A DNA stretch of 64,000 nucleotides from Amycolatopsis xylanica (GTDB taxonomy: Bacteria; Actinomycetota; Actinomycetes; Mycobacteriales; Pseudonocardiaceae): the NCBI RefSeq assembly GCF_900107045.1, contig NZ_FNON01000001.1, forward strand, positions 124,001-188,000, given 5' to 3'. How positions within the stretch are numbered: the first letter of the stretch is position 1; the number at the start of each line of letters is the position of its first letter. Both the position numbers and the translations under genes were made by a program. The notes under the pieces were generated by a model. The model was given only the letters and a program-made list of their open reading frames with translations, was not told where the DNA came from and made no database searches. Shown here in pieces: positions 1 to 9,245 of this stretch.

Positions 1-909
1 GCCCGGCGGCGGTTCCGCGCGGAACTCGACGCGCGCGGGTTGGCCGTGTACACGCTCAACGCTTTCCCGTATGGCGGCTTCCACGACGAGGTGGTCAAGC
101 ACGCGGTTTACGTTCCACAGTGGACCGACGAGGCGCGGGTCTCCTACACGATCGACTGTGTGAACGTGCTCGCCGACCTGCTCGCCGACGACGCTGAGTA
201 CGGCAGCATCTCGACGTTGCCGCTCGCCTGGCGTGAGCCGTGGAGCACCTACGACGACCTGCGTGCCGCCGAGTCGTTCGAGCGGGTCGTGCGGGCCGCC
301 CGTGCGACGGGGGACCGGCCGATCAAGCTCGCCGTGGAGCCGGAACCCGGGTGTGTGCTCGACACCGTCGCCGACGCGCTCGGCTGGCTCTCGAACCGGG
401 TCGATCCCGAGTACGTCGGGCTCTGCCTGGACACCTGTCATCTCGCGGTCTCGTTCGCCGACCCGGCGCAAACGCTTGCGGCGATCGCGGCGTCCACAGT
501 GGACATCGTCAAGGTGCAGGCATCGGCCGCGTTGCACGTGGAAAAGCCGTCCGAGGCACGCGAAGCGCTGGCCGCTTTCGCCGAGCCGCGGTACCTGCAC
601 CAGGTGCGCGAACTCGGCGACCGGGTGCTCAAGGCCGACGACCTGCCGGAGGCCATGCGCGACCTGCCGGGCCGGGGGCCGTGGCGCGTGCACTTCCACA
701 TGCCACTGCATTGGACGCCCGAGGCGCCGCTGGCCACGACCACGGACGTGCTGCGCACCGTCCTCAAGGGACTGCCCGGCGAACCGCACATCGAGGTCGA
801 GACCTACACCTGGAGCGTGCTGCCCGATGCCGGTGACCTGGTCGGCGGGATCGCCGCGGAACTGCGGTGGGCGCGTGCGGCGCTCGCCAGGGAAGGAGCG
901 TCCGCATGA
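1..909 (+). CDS. eboE: EboE-like TIM-barrel metabolite traffic protein (5' truncated)
   Basis: The reading frame is open from base 1, so the N-terminus lies outside the window. The visible part is about 302 residues of a sugar-phosphate isomerase/epimerase-like TIM barrel. Near its start is the signature TLNAFPYGGFH, followed by the segment AVYVPQW and then GSISTLPLAW, which I recognise as typical of EboE of the ebo (eustigmatophyte/bacterial operon) clusters. Metal-ligand candidates are in the EPEPG, DTCH and HFHMPLHW segments. Its stop overlaps the ATG of the next gene (ATGA), which encodes an EboF-like enzyme, so the pair is translationally coupled. EboA-D would be expected upstream, outside the window. 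The substrate is unknown; ebo products are thought to modify or export small prenylated or sugar-like metabolites. Confidence 0.82.
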   Translation, partial: ARRRFRAELDARGLAVYTLNAFPYGGFHDEVVKHAVYVPQWTDEARVSYTIDCVNVLADLLADDAEYGSISTLPLAWREPWSTYDDLRAAESFERVVRAARATGDRPIKLAVEPEPGCVLDTVADALGWLSNRVDPEYVGLCLDTCHLAVSFADPAQTLAAIAASTVDIVKVQASAALHVEKPSEAREALAAFAEPRYLHQVRELGDRVLKADDLPEAMRDLPGRGPWRVHFHMPLHWTPEAPLATTTDVLRTVLKGLPGEPHIEVETYTWSVLPDAGDLVGGIAAELRWARAALAREGASA

Positions 910-2279
910 AACCGCTGGTCGTCATCGACGTGGTCGGCCTGACGCCGAAAGCCTTGCGTGACATGCCGAAGCTGGCCGCGGTCGCCCGCGACGGCTGGCA
1001 GGCGGAGCTCGGCACGATCCTGCCCGCGGTCACCTGCAGCGTGCAGTCCACCTTCCTCACCGGGCTGATGCCCGCGCAGCACGGGATCGTCGGCAACGGC
1101 TGGTTCTTCCGCGAACTCGGTGAGATCTTCCTGTGGCGTCAGCACAATCGGCTCGTCGGCGGCGAGAAGCTCTGGGAGACCGCGCGGGCGGCGCATCCGG
1201 GATACAAGGCCGCAAACGTTTGCTGGTGGTACGCGATGGGCATGTCGACCGACGTCACGGTCACACCCCGGCCGATCTACCACGCCGACGGCCGCAAGTC
1301 GCCCGACGCCTACGTCCGCCCGCCCGAGCTGCACGACCGGCTCACCGGAGAGCTGGGGGAGTTCCCGCTCTTCCAGTACTGGGGACCGACGGCCTCGCTC
1401 AAGTCGAGCCGCTGGGTGATCGGCGCGACGCGCCAGATCCTGCGCGAGCGGCGGCCCGATCTGCTGCTGGCCTACGTCCCGCATCTCGACTACGACCTCC
1501 AGCGCTTCGGCCCCAACTCGCCGGAAGCGTCGAAGGCGGCCCGCGAACTCGACAAGGCGCTCGCGCCGCTCCTCGACGACGCGCGCAACGCGGGCGCGGC
1601 CGTGGTCGTGCTCAGCGAGTACGGGATCACGCCGGTCAGCAGGCCGGTCGACATCAACCGGGCGTTGCGCCAAGACGGCCTGCTCGAGGTCTACACCCAG
1701 GCGGGCATGGAATACCTGGACCCGTGGGCGTCGCGCGCGTTCGCCGTCGCGGATCATCAGGTCGCGCACGTCTACGTCCGCGATCCGTCCGATGTGGACC
1801 GGGTCAAAGCACTGATCCGCGAGCTGACCGGCGTCGACGAGGTGCTCGACCGGGAGGCGCAGGCCCGCTACGGGCTCGACCACGAGCGCGCCGGTGAGCT
1901 GGTCGCGGTCGCCGAACCCGACTCGTGGTTCACGTATTACTACTGGCTCGACGACGCCCGCGCGCCCGACTTCGCGCGTGGCGTGGAAATCCACCGCAAA
2001 CCCGGCTATGACCCGGCCGAGTTGTTCTTCGACCCGGCCGACAAGTTCGCCAAGGCCCGCGCCGGGCTCAACCTGGCGAAGAAGTTCGCCGGGCTGCGGT
2101 ACGCGATGAACGTGGTGCCGACCGATCCGCGCTGGGTCCGCGGTTCACACGGGCGGCTCCCGGATTCGGCCGAGGACGGCCCGATCCTGCTGTGCTCCGA
2201 GCCCGGCTTCGAACCGGCCGGTCGCTTGGGCGCGACCGATGTGCATCCGCTGTTGCTGAATCTGCAGGGCCTGAAGTAG
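906..2279 (+). CDS. eboF: EboF-like alkaline phosphatase/nucleotide pyrophosphatase family protein
   Basis: A 457-aa enzyme of the alkaline phosphatase / type I phosphodiesterase fold. The N-terminus ([12 protein letters not shown]) supplies the first metal aspartate. [15 protein letters not shown] at about residues 38-52 carries the nucleophile threonine. Further metal-site segments are VPHLDYDLQ and LSEYGI; the latter replaces the more usual SDHG, as I recall is seen in this subgroup. The start is the ATG overlapping the upstream stop, not an in-frame start 39 bases earlier that lies inside the previous gene. There is no signal peptide, so it is probably cytoplasmic. Position directly after EboE fits EboF, the last conserved gene of ebo clusters. 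The physiological phosphate ester is unknown. Confidence 0.8.
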   Translation: MKPLVVIDVVGLTPKALRDMPKLAAVARDGWQAELGTILPAVTCSVQSTFLTGLMPAQHGIVGNGWFFRELGEIFLWRQHNRLVGGEKLWETARAAHPGYKAANVCWWYAMGMSTDVTVTPRPIYHADGRKSPDAYVRPPELHDRLTGELGEFPLFQYWGPTASLKSSRWVIGATRQILRERRPDLLLAYVPHLDYDLQRFGPNSPEASKAARELDKALAPLLDDARNAGAAVVVLSEYGITPVSRPVDINRALRQDGLLEVYTQAGMEYLDPWASRAFAVADHQVAHVYVRDPSDVDRVKALIRELTGVDEVLDREAQARYGLDHERAGELVAVAEPDSWFTYYYWLDDARAPDFARGVEIHRKPGYDPAELFFDPADKFAKARAGLNLAKKFAGLRYAMNVVPTDPRWVRGSHGRLPDSAEDGPILLCSEPGFEPAGRLGATDVHPLLLNLQGLK

Positions 2280-2289
2280 AGGAGTTCCG

Positions 2290-3294
2290 ATGGGCCGTCC
2301 CATCACGTTGTTCACCGGCCAGTGGGCCGATCTGCCGTTCACCGAGGTCTGCAAGCTCGCGTCGGAATGGGGGTACGACGGGCTCGAGATCGCTTGCTCC
2401 GGAGACCACTTCGAGGTCGACCGCGCACTGTCCGAACCGGACTACGTGCCGAACCGGCTGCAGCTGCTGGCCGACCACGGCCTCAAGGTGTGGGCGATCT
2501 CCAACCACCTGACCGGCCAGGCGGTCTGCGACGATCCGATCGACGAACGGCACCAGGCCATCATCCCCTCGAGGGTGTGGGGTGACGGTGATGCCGAGGG
2601 CGTCCGGCAGCGTGCGGCCGCCGACATGGCCGACACCGCGCGGGCCGCGAGGCTGCTCGGGGTCGACACGGTCATCGGATTCACGGGCTCGAAGATCTGG
2701 AAGTACGTGGCGATGTTCCCGCCGGTCTCGCAGGCGGTCATCGACGACGGCTACGAGGACTTCGCGCGCCGCTGGAACCCGATCCTGGACGTGTTCGACG
2801 ACGTCGGCGTCCGGTTCGCGCACGAGGTCCACCCGTCGGAGATCGCCTACGACTACTGGACGACCAAGCGCGCGCTGGAGGCCGTCGGCAACCGGCCCGC
2901 GTTCGGCCTCAACTGGGACCCGTCGCACTTCGTCTGGCAGGACCTCGACCCGGTCGGGTTCATCCTCGACTTCGCCGACCGCATCTATCACGTGGACTGC
3001 AAGGACACCCGCAAGCGGTTCGACGGCCGCAACGGCAGGCTCGGCTCGCACCTCGCGTGGGCGGATCCGCGCCGTGGCTGGGATTTCGTCTCCGTCGGGC
3101 ACGGTGACGTGCCGTGGGAGGACTGCTTCCGGGCGCTGAACGCGATCGGGTACGCGGGCCCGATCTCGGTGGAATGGGAAGACGCGGGCATGGACCGGCT
3201 GCGGGGCGCGGCCGAGGCCGTGACCTATCTGCGCGAGCACTTGTTCGACCGCCCGTCGACTGCATTCGACGCGGCTTTCAGCAACCAGAAATGA
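2290..3294 (+). CDS. Sugar phosphate isomerase/epimerase (AP endonuclease 2 TIM barrel)
   Basis: A 334-aa xylose-isomerase-like TIM barrel. Likely metal ligands lie in HEVHPSE (about 178-184), NWDPSHF, HVDCKD and a C-terminal EWED. No signal peptide is present, so it should be cytoplasmic. The ATG is preceded by GAGGAG at good spacing, 10 bases after EboF, so it belongs to the same operon. Relatives isomerise or epimerise keto-sugars or sugar acids, and similar proteins often sit next to ThuA and DUF1080 genes in 3-keto-glycoside degradation loci, as here. The substrate cannot be read from sequence. Confidence 0.8.
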   Translation: MGRPITLFTGQWADLPFTEVCKLASEWGYDGLEIACSGDHFEVDRALSEPDYVPNRLQLLADHGLKVWAISNHLTGQAVCDDPIDERHQAIIPSRVWGDGDAEGVRQRAAADMADTARAARLLGVDTVIGFTGSKIWKYVAMFPPVSQAVIDDGYEDFARRWNPILDVFDDVGVRFAHEVHPSEIAYDYWTTKRALEAVGNRPAFGLNWDPSHFVWQDLDPVGFILDFADRIYHVDCKDTRKRFDGRNGRLGSHLAWADPRRGWDFVSVGHGDVPWEDCFRALNAIGYAGPISVEWEDAGMDRLRGAAEAVTYLREHLFDRPSTAFDAAFSNQK

Positions 3295-3303
3295 GGGAAG
3301 TCC

Positions 3304-4170
3304 ATGTGCGGTGACGAAGCTCAGCAGGCCCTTTCCCGGCGTTCGATCCTGCGTGGCGCGGCGGCGACGGCCGCACTCGCGGCGGGCGCGGCGCTGTCTC
3401 TCCCGGGTTCGGCGGCCGCGGCTCCCGGATTCGGCTACCGTCCCATCCCGCTCAGCAAGATCAGCATCCAGCTCTACACCCTGCGCGACGCGCTGCAGGC
3501 GGACCTGCCCGGCACGCTGTCCGCGCTGGCCGACATCGGCTACCGGCAGGTCGAGCTCGCGGGCACCTATGGCCGGTCAGCGCAGGAATTCCGCGCGCTG
3601 CTGGACAAGAACCACATCCGCGCGACCTCCACACACGTCGGCATCGACGGTGACCTGAACAAGACGATCGCGGACGCCAAGATCCTCGGCAACCGCTACG
3701 CCAACGTCCCGTTCGCGCAGTTCTCGACCATCGACCAGTGGAAGGCCTTCGCCGGGCGGCTGGACGCGGCGGCGCTGGCGTTCGCGTCGGCGGGCATCGA
3801 ACTGGGGTACCACAACCATTCGCACGAGTTCCAGCCCATCGACGGGGTCCGGCCGTACGACGTGCTGACCGCGAACACCGACCGGCGGTACGTGCACCTG
3901 GAAATCGACCTGTTCTGGGCGGTCAACGCCGGCGTCAACCCGATCGACCTGTACGAGGCGAACTTCTCGCGGGTCATGCAGTACCACGTGAAGGACCGGA
4001 CCGCGGACGGCAAGATGGTCGACCCCGGCGCCGGTGTCATCAACTTCCCGCGCATTTTCGCCGCCACCTACTGGAATCTGCGCGAGTACATCGTGGAGCA
4101 CGACAACCCGGTCAACTCGCTGACCACCGCCAAGGTCGGCTTCGACTACCTCCGCAATCTGCGCTACTGA
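3304..4170 (+). CDS. Secreted (Tat) sugar isomerase/epimerase-like TIM barrel
   Basis: A 288-aa TIM barrel of the same superfamily as its neighbour but exported. The N-terminus has the twin-arginine motif SRRSILRG followed by an Ala-rich hydrophobic core and a cleavage region near residue 40 (SAAAAPGF). Catalytic and metal motifs include GYHNHSHEF (about 161-169), HLEIDLFW and YHVKD, and a late EHDNP glutamate. ATG is preceded by GAGGGAAG. It lies 9 bases after the cytoplasmic isomerase and 14 before a Tat-exported copper oxidase, so the operon switches here from cytoplasmic to exported products. A folded, metal-loaded enzyme exported by Tat makes sense. It probably acts on a sugar derivative outside the cell; the precise reaction is unknown. 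Confidence 0.78.
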   Translation: MCGDEAQQALSRRSILRGAAATAALAAGAALSLPGSAAAAPGFGYRPIPLSKISIQLYTLRDALQADLPGTLSALADIGYRQVELAGTYGRSAQEFRALLDKNHIRATSTHVGIDGDLNKTIADAKILGNRYANVPFAQFSTIDQWKAFAGRLDAAALAFASAGIELGYHNHSHEFQPIDGVRPYDVLTANTDRRYVHLEIDLFWAVNAGVNPIDLYEANFSRVMQYHVKDRTADGKMVDPGAGVINFPRIFAATYWNLREYIVEHDNPVNSLTTAKVGFDYLRNLRY

Positions 4171-4184
4171 CGGGAATATCCACA

Positions 4185-5204
4185 ATGGACATAAGCAGAG
4201 GACTTTCCCGCCGGTCGGTATTGGCGGGCGCCACCGCGGGGGTGCTCGCCCCGGTCGTGGTCGGCGCCAGTTCCGCACCACCGTCGGCGACGGCGGCGGG
4301 CCTGACCCGCCGCGTCACCATCTACGCCGAGCAGCTGCCCGGCGGGCTGTACGGCTACGGCCTCGAACCGGGCCAGGCCACGATTCCCGGGCCGCTGCTG
4401 GAGATCTACGAAGGCGACACGCTCGAGATCGAGCTGGTCAACAACACCGACCAGCGCCTCTCGATCCACCCGCACGGCGTCAACTACGAGACGTCGTCGG
4501 ACGGCGCGCCGCTCAACGCGTCGTTCAACAAGCCACGCGAGACCCGCACCTACATCTGGCGCACGCGCACGCAGTACCAGACCAACGGCGGCTTCTGGAT
4601 GCCCGGCAGCGCGGGGTACTGGCACTACCACGACCACGCGATGGGCACCGACCACGGCACCGGCGGCCTGGCCAAGGGCCTCTACGGCGGCCTGATCGTG
4701 CGCAAGCGCGGCGACCTGCTGCCGCTGCGGCAGTACACCGTGGTGTTCAACGAGATGATGATCAACCACAAGATGGCCCCGGACACCCCGATCTTCGAGG
4801 CCAGGCTCGGCGAGCGCGTCGAGTGGATCTGCATCGGGCACGGCAACCTCCCGCACACCTTCCACCTGCACGCGCACCGCTGGGCGGACACCCGCACCGG
4901 CATGCTCGCCAGCGCCACCGACAACGCGCAGGTGATCGACAACAAGAACCTCGACCCCGGCAGCTCGTTCGGCTTCCAGGTGATCGCGGGCGACGGCGTC
5001 GGCCCCGGCGTGTGGATGTACCACTGCCACGTCCAGCAGCACTCGGACGGCGGCATGTCGGGGATCTTCCTGGTGCGCAACGCCGACGGCAGCCTGCCCG
5101 CGGGCGCGCAGGACGCGCTCGACCGGTTCAAGGGGCACGTGCACACGCCGACGACGACGACCGATGACCACTCAGTCCATTCCATGCACATGAGCCACGG
5201 ATGA
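4185..5204 (+). CDS. Two-domain multicopper oxidase (small-laccase-like), Tat exported
   Basis: A 339-aa secreted copper oxidase. Residues 1-38 form a Tat signal (LSRRSVLAG). The four copper-binding His clusters are intact: HPHG (about 96-99), HYHDH (about 147-151), HTFHLHAHRW (about 224-233) and YHCHVQQHSDGGM (about 280-292). This last cluster gives the Cys-His electron path and ends in a Met, a plausible type 1 axial ligand. Length and two cupredoxin domains match small laccases, which act as trimers. The C-terminus is His/Thr-rich (HSVHSMHMSHG), possibly metal-scavenging. The ATG was chosen because it sits just after the previous stop and begins the Tat signal. Its stop overlaps or abuts the next gene's start region. 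The operon also encodes a cupredoxin protein further down, suggesting a copper redox chain outside the cell. Confidence 0.88.
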   Translation: MDISRGLSRRSVLAGATAGVLAPVVVGASSAPPSATAAGLTRRVTIYAEQLPGGLYGYGLEPGQATIPGPLLEIYEGDTLEIELVNNTDQRLSIHPHGVNYETSSDGAPLNASFNKPRETRTYIWRTRTQYQTNGGFWMPGSAGYWHYHDHAMGTDHGTGGLAKGLYGGLIVRKRGDLLPLRQYTVVFNEMMINHKMAPDTPIFEARLGERVEWICIGHGNLPHTFHLHAHRWADTRTGMLASATDNAQVIDNKNLDPGSSFGFQVIAGDGVGPGVWMYHCHVQQHSDGGMSGIFLVRNADGSLPAGAQDALDRFKGHVHTPTTTTDDHSVHSMHMSHG

Positions 5205-5215
5205 AGGAGCGAGGC

Positions 5216-8200
5216 ATGGGGCGAAACGTTCCCAGACGCTGGTTAAGGCGGCGATCCATAGCCGCTATGGCGGTCGGTGCCGTCGTCACGGCAGGTGCGC
5301 CGCTGACGATCACACCGGTCGCGCAGGCGGCGCCCGCCGCGAACGTGCCGGTCAACGTGCTGGTGTTCGCCGGCGCCGCGGCCGACCAGAAGGACCCGGT
5401 GGTCCGCGCCGCCGACGCGATCGCGAGCCTGGGGCAGGCCAACGGGATCACGGTCACGTCCTCTTCGGACCCCGGCGTGTTCACCCCGGCGAACCTGGCC
5501 AAGTTCCGCGGCGTCGTCTTCCTTTCGGCGCAAGGCGTCACGCTCAGCCGTGACCAGGAAACCGCGCTGCAGGGCTACATGAAGGCGGGCGGCGGCTTCC
5601 TCGGCCTGTCCGACGCGGCTCGCGCGCAGGACGGCTCGCAGTGGTTCACCGGCCTGATCGGCGCCCGCCCGGTCGGCGCGCGGCCCACCCCCGAGGCCGT
5701 CGCGTCGGTGACCGCGAGCGCGGAGAACCCGCCGAACGAGACCAAGGACAAGCTGGCCGACAACAACGAGAACACCAAGTGGCTGGCCTTCCAGAGCACC
5801 GGCTGGGCCGCGTACAAGATGGCCGCGCCGGTCGCGGTGAGCAGCTACGCGCTCGTCTCCGCGAACGACGCGCCCGGCCGCGACCCGAAGAACTGGACGC
5901 TGCAGGGGTCGAACGACGGCAGCACCTGGACCGACCTCGACTCGCGGACCAACGAGGTCTTCGGCGAGCGGTTCCAGACCAGGACGTTCACGTTCACCAA
6001 CACCACGGTCTACGCGAACTACCGGCTGAACATCACCGCCAACTCCGGCGAGAACATCGTCCAGCTCGCGGATCTCAAGCTGTTCAAGGACAACTCGAAC
6101 ACCCCGCCGCCCCCGGAGCCCGCTCCGCAGGCGGCCGTCGTGGACGTGCTCGACGGCGCGCACCCGGCCACCTCGGGCCTGCCGAAGAACTGGACGCGCA
6201 CCGACCGCTGGCTGAACTGGGAGACGAACCCGGTCGGCACCGTGCACACGGTCGCGCAGGTCGAGGAGAAGACCTACACCCCGGGCGCCGGCGCGAACGG
6301 CCCGTTCCACCCGGTTTCGTGGTGCCGTGACTACGACGGCGGCCGCTCCTTCTACACCAGCATGGGCCGCACCGAGGCCAGCTACGGCGACACGCAGTTC
6401 CGCAACCACGTGCTCGGCGCGCTGCGCTGGACCACCGGCATGGTCCGCGGTGACTGCAAGGCGGGCATCGCGGCCAACTACAAAGTCGAGCGCCTGACCG
6501 CGAAGAACCAGCCCGGTCAGATGGACCAGATCGGTGAGCCGCACGGGCTCACGATCGCGCCCAACGGCCGGGTGTTCTACATCGGCCGCGCGGCCTGCCC
6601 GACCGGCCCGATCGTCAGCTGGGACGACCCGAACGTCGGCCTCGGCTGCGGCACGATCCACCAGTACGACCCGGCGACCAAGCAGGTCAAGCTGCTGACC
6701 ACGTTGAAGGTCATGGGCAACCGCGGCTCCGGCGACGAGCTGGTCAAGAACGAGGAGGGCCTGCTCGGTCTCGTGCTGGACCCGAAGTTCAGCGAGAACG
6801 GCTGGATGTACGCCTACTGGATGCCGCACGAGTCGATCGACCGTGACAAGCGCATCGGCAAGCGGACGATCTCGCGGTTCACCTACGACCTTGCCAAGCA
6901 GACGCTGGACCAGGCGACCCGCAAGGACCTGATGTCGTGGGACGTCCAGATCCACAGCTGCTGCCACGCCGGTGGCGGCATGGCGTTCGACAAGGACGGG
7001 AACCTCTACGTCGGTTCCGGTGACAACAACTCGTCGCAGGGTTCGAACGGATACTCCGGCAACAACTGGACGCTGGAGTACAAGGGCCTGTCCTTCCAGG
7101 ACGCTCGCCGCACGGCCGGTAACACCAACGACTACGGCGGCAAGATCCTGCGGATCCACCCGGAGGCCAACGGGACGTACACGATCCCGGCAGGCAACCT
7201 GTTCCCGGTCGGCCAGTATCCGGCCGACAAGACCAAGCCCGAGATCTACGTGATGGGCGTGCGCAACATCTCGCGCCTGCAGATCGACCCGGTGACCAAC
7301 TGGCTCACCGCCGCGTGGGTCGGGCCGGACGCGTCCTCGCCGAGCCCGGAACTCGGCCCGGCGAAGTACGAGACGGCCACGATCATCACCGAGGCCGGCA
7401 ACCACGGCTGGCCGTACTGCATGGGCAACCGGCAGCCGTACCGCGACCGCAGTTCCACCAACGCGGCCGAGCTGACCGGCTGGTACGACTGCAACAACCC
7501 GATCAACACGTCCCCGCGCAACACCGGCCTGGTGAACCTGCCGCCGGTGAAGGACAACATGATCTGGTACTCGCCGGACGGTGGCGGGCCGGTGTTCCCC
7601 AACCGTCCCAACAGCTCCGTCCCGACGTACAACGCGGCGGACGCCACGTACACCCAGCCGTACCTGCGTGGTGGCAGCCAGGCGGTCATGTCCGGCCCGA
7701 CGTACCACCGCAACCTGGTCAACATCAACAGCGGCGTCGCTTGGCCGTCCTATTGGGACAACAAGTGGCTCATCGGTGACCAGAGCAACTCGCAGAACCG
7801 CATCGCGGTGACCGTCGACCCGAACGGCGTGCCCACGCACCAGCCGCCGGTGTTCGCCGAGACACTGCGGCAGATCCTGCCCGGCGGCGGCGGTGACACG
7901 AAGCTGCAGAGCTGGATGGACGCCAAGTTCGGGCCGGACGGGGCGTTGTACGTGCTCGACTACGGCAGCGGTTTCTTCACCCTGCAAGAGAACCAGAAGC
8001 TGCTGAAGATCAGCTACATCGGCGGTGGTGCGACTCCGGCCACGACGGCGTCGTCGACCATGGTGCAGAACAAGCCGCTGATGGCGGCGTTCACCGGCTC
8101 GAAGTCCGGCGGCGTCTCGTACCGGTGGGAGTTCGGTGACGGCTCGGTGTCCACTCAGGCCGATCCGAAGCACACCTACCCGCGCACCGGGATCTACACC

Positions 8201-9178
8201 GCGAAGCTGACCGTGACCTACGCGGACGGCGAAGCGGTGACGACGCGAAGTTCGATCAATGTCGGTTGCCTGACAGCGGATCCGGGCGTCACGGTGACCT
8301 TCGGGGACACCGACACGACCGTGGGCAACCATCTCGCGGGCGGTGGCTGCCGGGTCGACGACCTGATCGACGACGAGAGCACGTGGTCTTCGCACGCCGG
8401 TTTCGTCAACCACGTCGAGCTGGTCACGGAGTCGCTGGTGGACCTCGGCGTGATCACCGCGGCGGAGTCGGACAAGCTCAACGCGGCGGCCGTCGCATCG
8501 CCGATCGGCAAGGCCGGGACCACCGGCTACGACGCGATCTTCGACGGCACGGCCGAGTCGTTCCGCAACTGGGCACAGGCGCCATCGGGGCAGTTCTCCA
8601 TTCAGCCGGACGGGTCACTGCGGCCCTCCGGCGGGCTGGGCATGCTCTGGTACGCCAAGCAGCAGTACGGCGACTTCTCGGTGAAACTGCAGTTCAAGGA
8701 CATCGCGCCGGGCGACGGCCGCGCCAACAGCGGCGTGTTCACCCGGTTCCCCGACCCGCGGACCCCGTTGGCCGAACGGCCGCCGGGTAGCTGCGGGACG
8801 GTCGGCTCCGCGCGCACCTCGCAGGCGTGGGTGGCGATCTACTGTGGACACGAAGTCCAGATCTACGACGGTGAGACGGGCGAGCCGCAGAAGACGGGGT
8901 CGATCTACAACTTCGACCCGCAGCCGCTCGATCAAGCCGGAGCCAGGCCGAAGGGCACCTGGAACGACTACGAGATCAAGGTCGTCGGACAGCACTACAC
9001 GATCATCCGCAACGGCGCGGTGATCAACGAGTTCGACAACACGCCCGGCAAGCAGTCGTCCCGCGCCGGTGACCCGCCGACGGATCTGCGGCAGTTCCTG
9101 ACCGGCTACATCGGGCTGCAGAACCACGGTGACAACGATCTGGTCGAGTTCCGCAACATACGCGTGCGGCAGCTGTAG
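5216..9178 (+). CDS. Secreted mosaic: split ThuA + discoidin-like + PQQ-type sugar dehydrogenase + PKD + DUF1080
   Basis: A 1320-aa exported protein with an Arg-rich signal peptide ending near AQAAPAA. In order: first half of a ThuA domain (about 45-150); a discoidin/F5-8C-like module (about 155-300, WTLQGSNDGSTWTDL); second half of ThuA (about 305-415, HPVSWCRDYDGGRSFYTSMG); a PQQ-dependent sugar (sorbosone) dehydrogenase beta-propeller (about 430-940, EPHGLTIAPNGRVF, GGKILRIHPEANG); a PKD domain (about 950-1025, YRWEFGDGS); an ~80-aa two-Cys domain (about 1025-1100) shared with the next gene; and a DUF1080 concanavalin-like domain (about 1108-1320). DUF1080 and ThuA proteins are associated with 3-keto-disaccharide breakdown. 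ATG at 5216 is preceded by AAGGAG; another ATG at 5201 overlaps the upstream stop but has poorer spacing. A strong terminator follows. Confidence 0.85.
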   Translation: MGRNVPRRWLRRRSIAAMAVGAVVTAGAPLTITPVAQAAPAANVPVNVLVFAGAAADQKDPVVRAADAIASLGQANGITVTSSSDPGVFTPANLAKFRGVVFLSAQGVTLSRDQETALQGYMKAGGGFLGLSDAARAQDGSQWFTGLIGARPVGARPTPEAVASVTASAENPPNETKDKLADNNENTKWLAFQSTGWAAYKMAAPVAVSSYALVSANDAPGRDPKNWTLQGSNDGSTWTDLDSRTNEVFGERFQTRTFTFTNTTVYANYRLNITANSGENIVQLADLKLFKDNSNTPPPPEPAPQAAVVDVLDGAHPATSGLPKNWTRTDRWLNWETNPVGTVHTVAQVEEKTYTPGAGANGPFHPVSWCRDYDGGRSFYTSMGRTEASYGDTQFRNHVLGALRWTTGMVRGDCKAGIAANYKVERLTAKNQPGQMDQIGEPHGLTIAPNGRVFYIGRAACPTGPIVSWDDPNVGLGCGTIHQYDPATKQVKLLTTLKVMGNRGSGDELVKNEEGLLGLVLDPKFSENGWMYAYWMPHESIDRDKRIGKRTISRFTYDLAKQTLDQATRKDLMSWDVQIHSCCHAGGGMAFDKDGNLYVGSGDNNSSQGSNGYSGNNWTLEYKGLSFQDARRTAGNTNDYGGKILRIHPEANGTYTIPAGNLFPVGQYPADKTKPEIYVMGVRNISRLQIDPVTNWLTAAWVGPDASSPSPELGPAKYETATIITEAGNHGWPYCMGNRQPYRDRSSTNAAELTGWYDCNNPINTSPRNTGLVNLPPVKDNMIWYSPDGGGPVFPNRPNSSVPTYNAADATYTQPYLRGGSQAVMSGPTYHRNLVNINSGVAWPSYWDNKWLIGDQSNSQNRIAVTVDPNGVPTHQPPVFAETLRQILPGGGGDTKLQSWMDAKFGPDGALYVLDYGSGFFTLQENQKLLKISYIGGGATPATTASSTMVQNKPLMAAFTGSKSGGVSYRWEFGDGSVSTQADPKHTYPRTGIYTAKLTVTYADGEAVTTRSSINVGCLTADPGVTVTFGDTDTTVGNHLAGGGCRVDDLIDDESTWSSHAGFVNHVELVTESLVDLGVITAAESDKLNAAAVASPIGKAGTTGYDAIFDGTAESFRNWAQAPSGQFSIQPDGSLRPSGGLGMLWYAKQQYGDFSVKLQFKDIAPGDGRANSGVFTRFPDPRTPLAERPPGSCGTVGSARTSQAWVAIYCGHEVQIYDGETGEPQKTGSIYNFDPQPLDQAGARPKGTWNDYEIKVVGQHYTIIRNGAVINEFDNTPGKQSSRAGDPPTDLRQFLTGYIGLQNHGDNDLVEFRNIRVRQL

Positions 9179-9183
9179 TGCGA

Positions 9184-9222
9184 ACCGGCCGGGCGTGCGC
9201 GACACGCCCGGCCGGTCTTTCT
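9184..9222 (+). terminator. Intrinsic terminator after the mosaic sugar dehydrogenase gene
   Basis: A perfect 14-bp inverted repeat (9184-9197 against 9203-9216, arm ACCGGCCGGGCGTG) with a 5-base loop is followed by CTTTCT. It starts just 5 bases after the stop codon. The cupredoxin gene begins only 24 bases downstream, so that gene either relies on read-through or has a promoter inside this hairpin region. Confidence 0.85.
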
Positions 9223-9245
9223 CCTCGAGGAAGGTTTTCCCCGCG

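Noticed and set aside
804..1994. A 396-aa minus-strand frame over EboF
   Set aside because: Antisense to a recognised enzyme; no start region, no ribosome site and no domain.
5243..8413. A 1056-aa open frame on the minus strand
   Set aside because: It lies wholly antisense to the well-supported mosaic dehydrogenase; long antisense frames are expected in high-GC DNA, and its translation is Val/Arg/Asp-rich with no domain.
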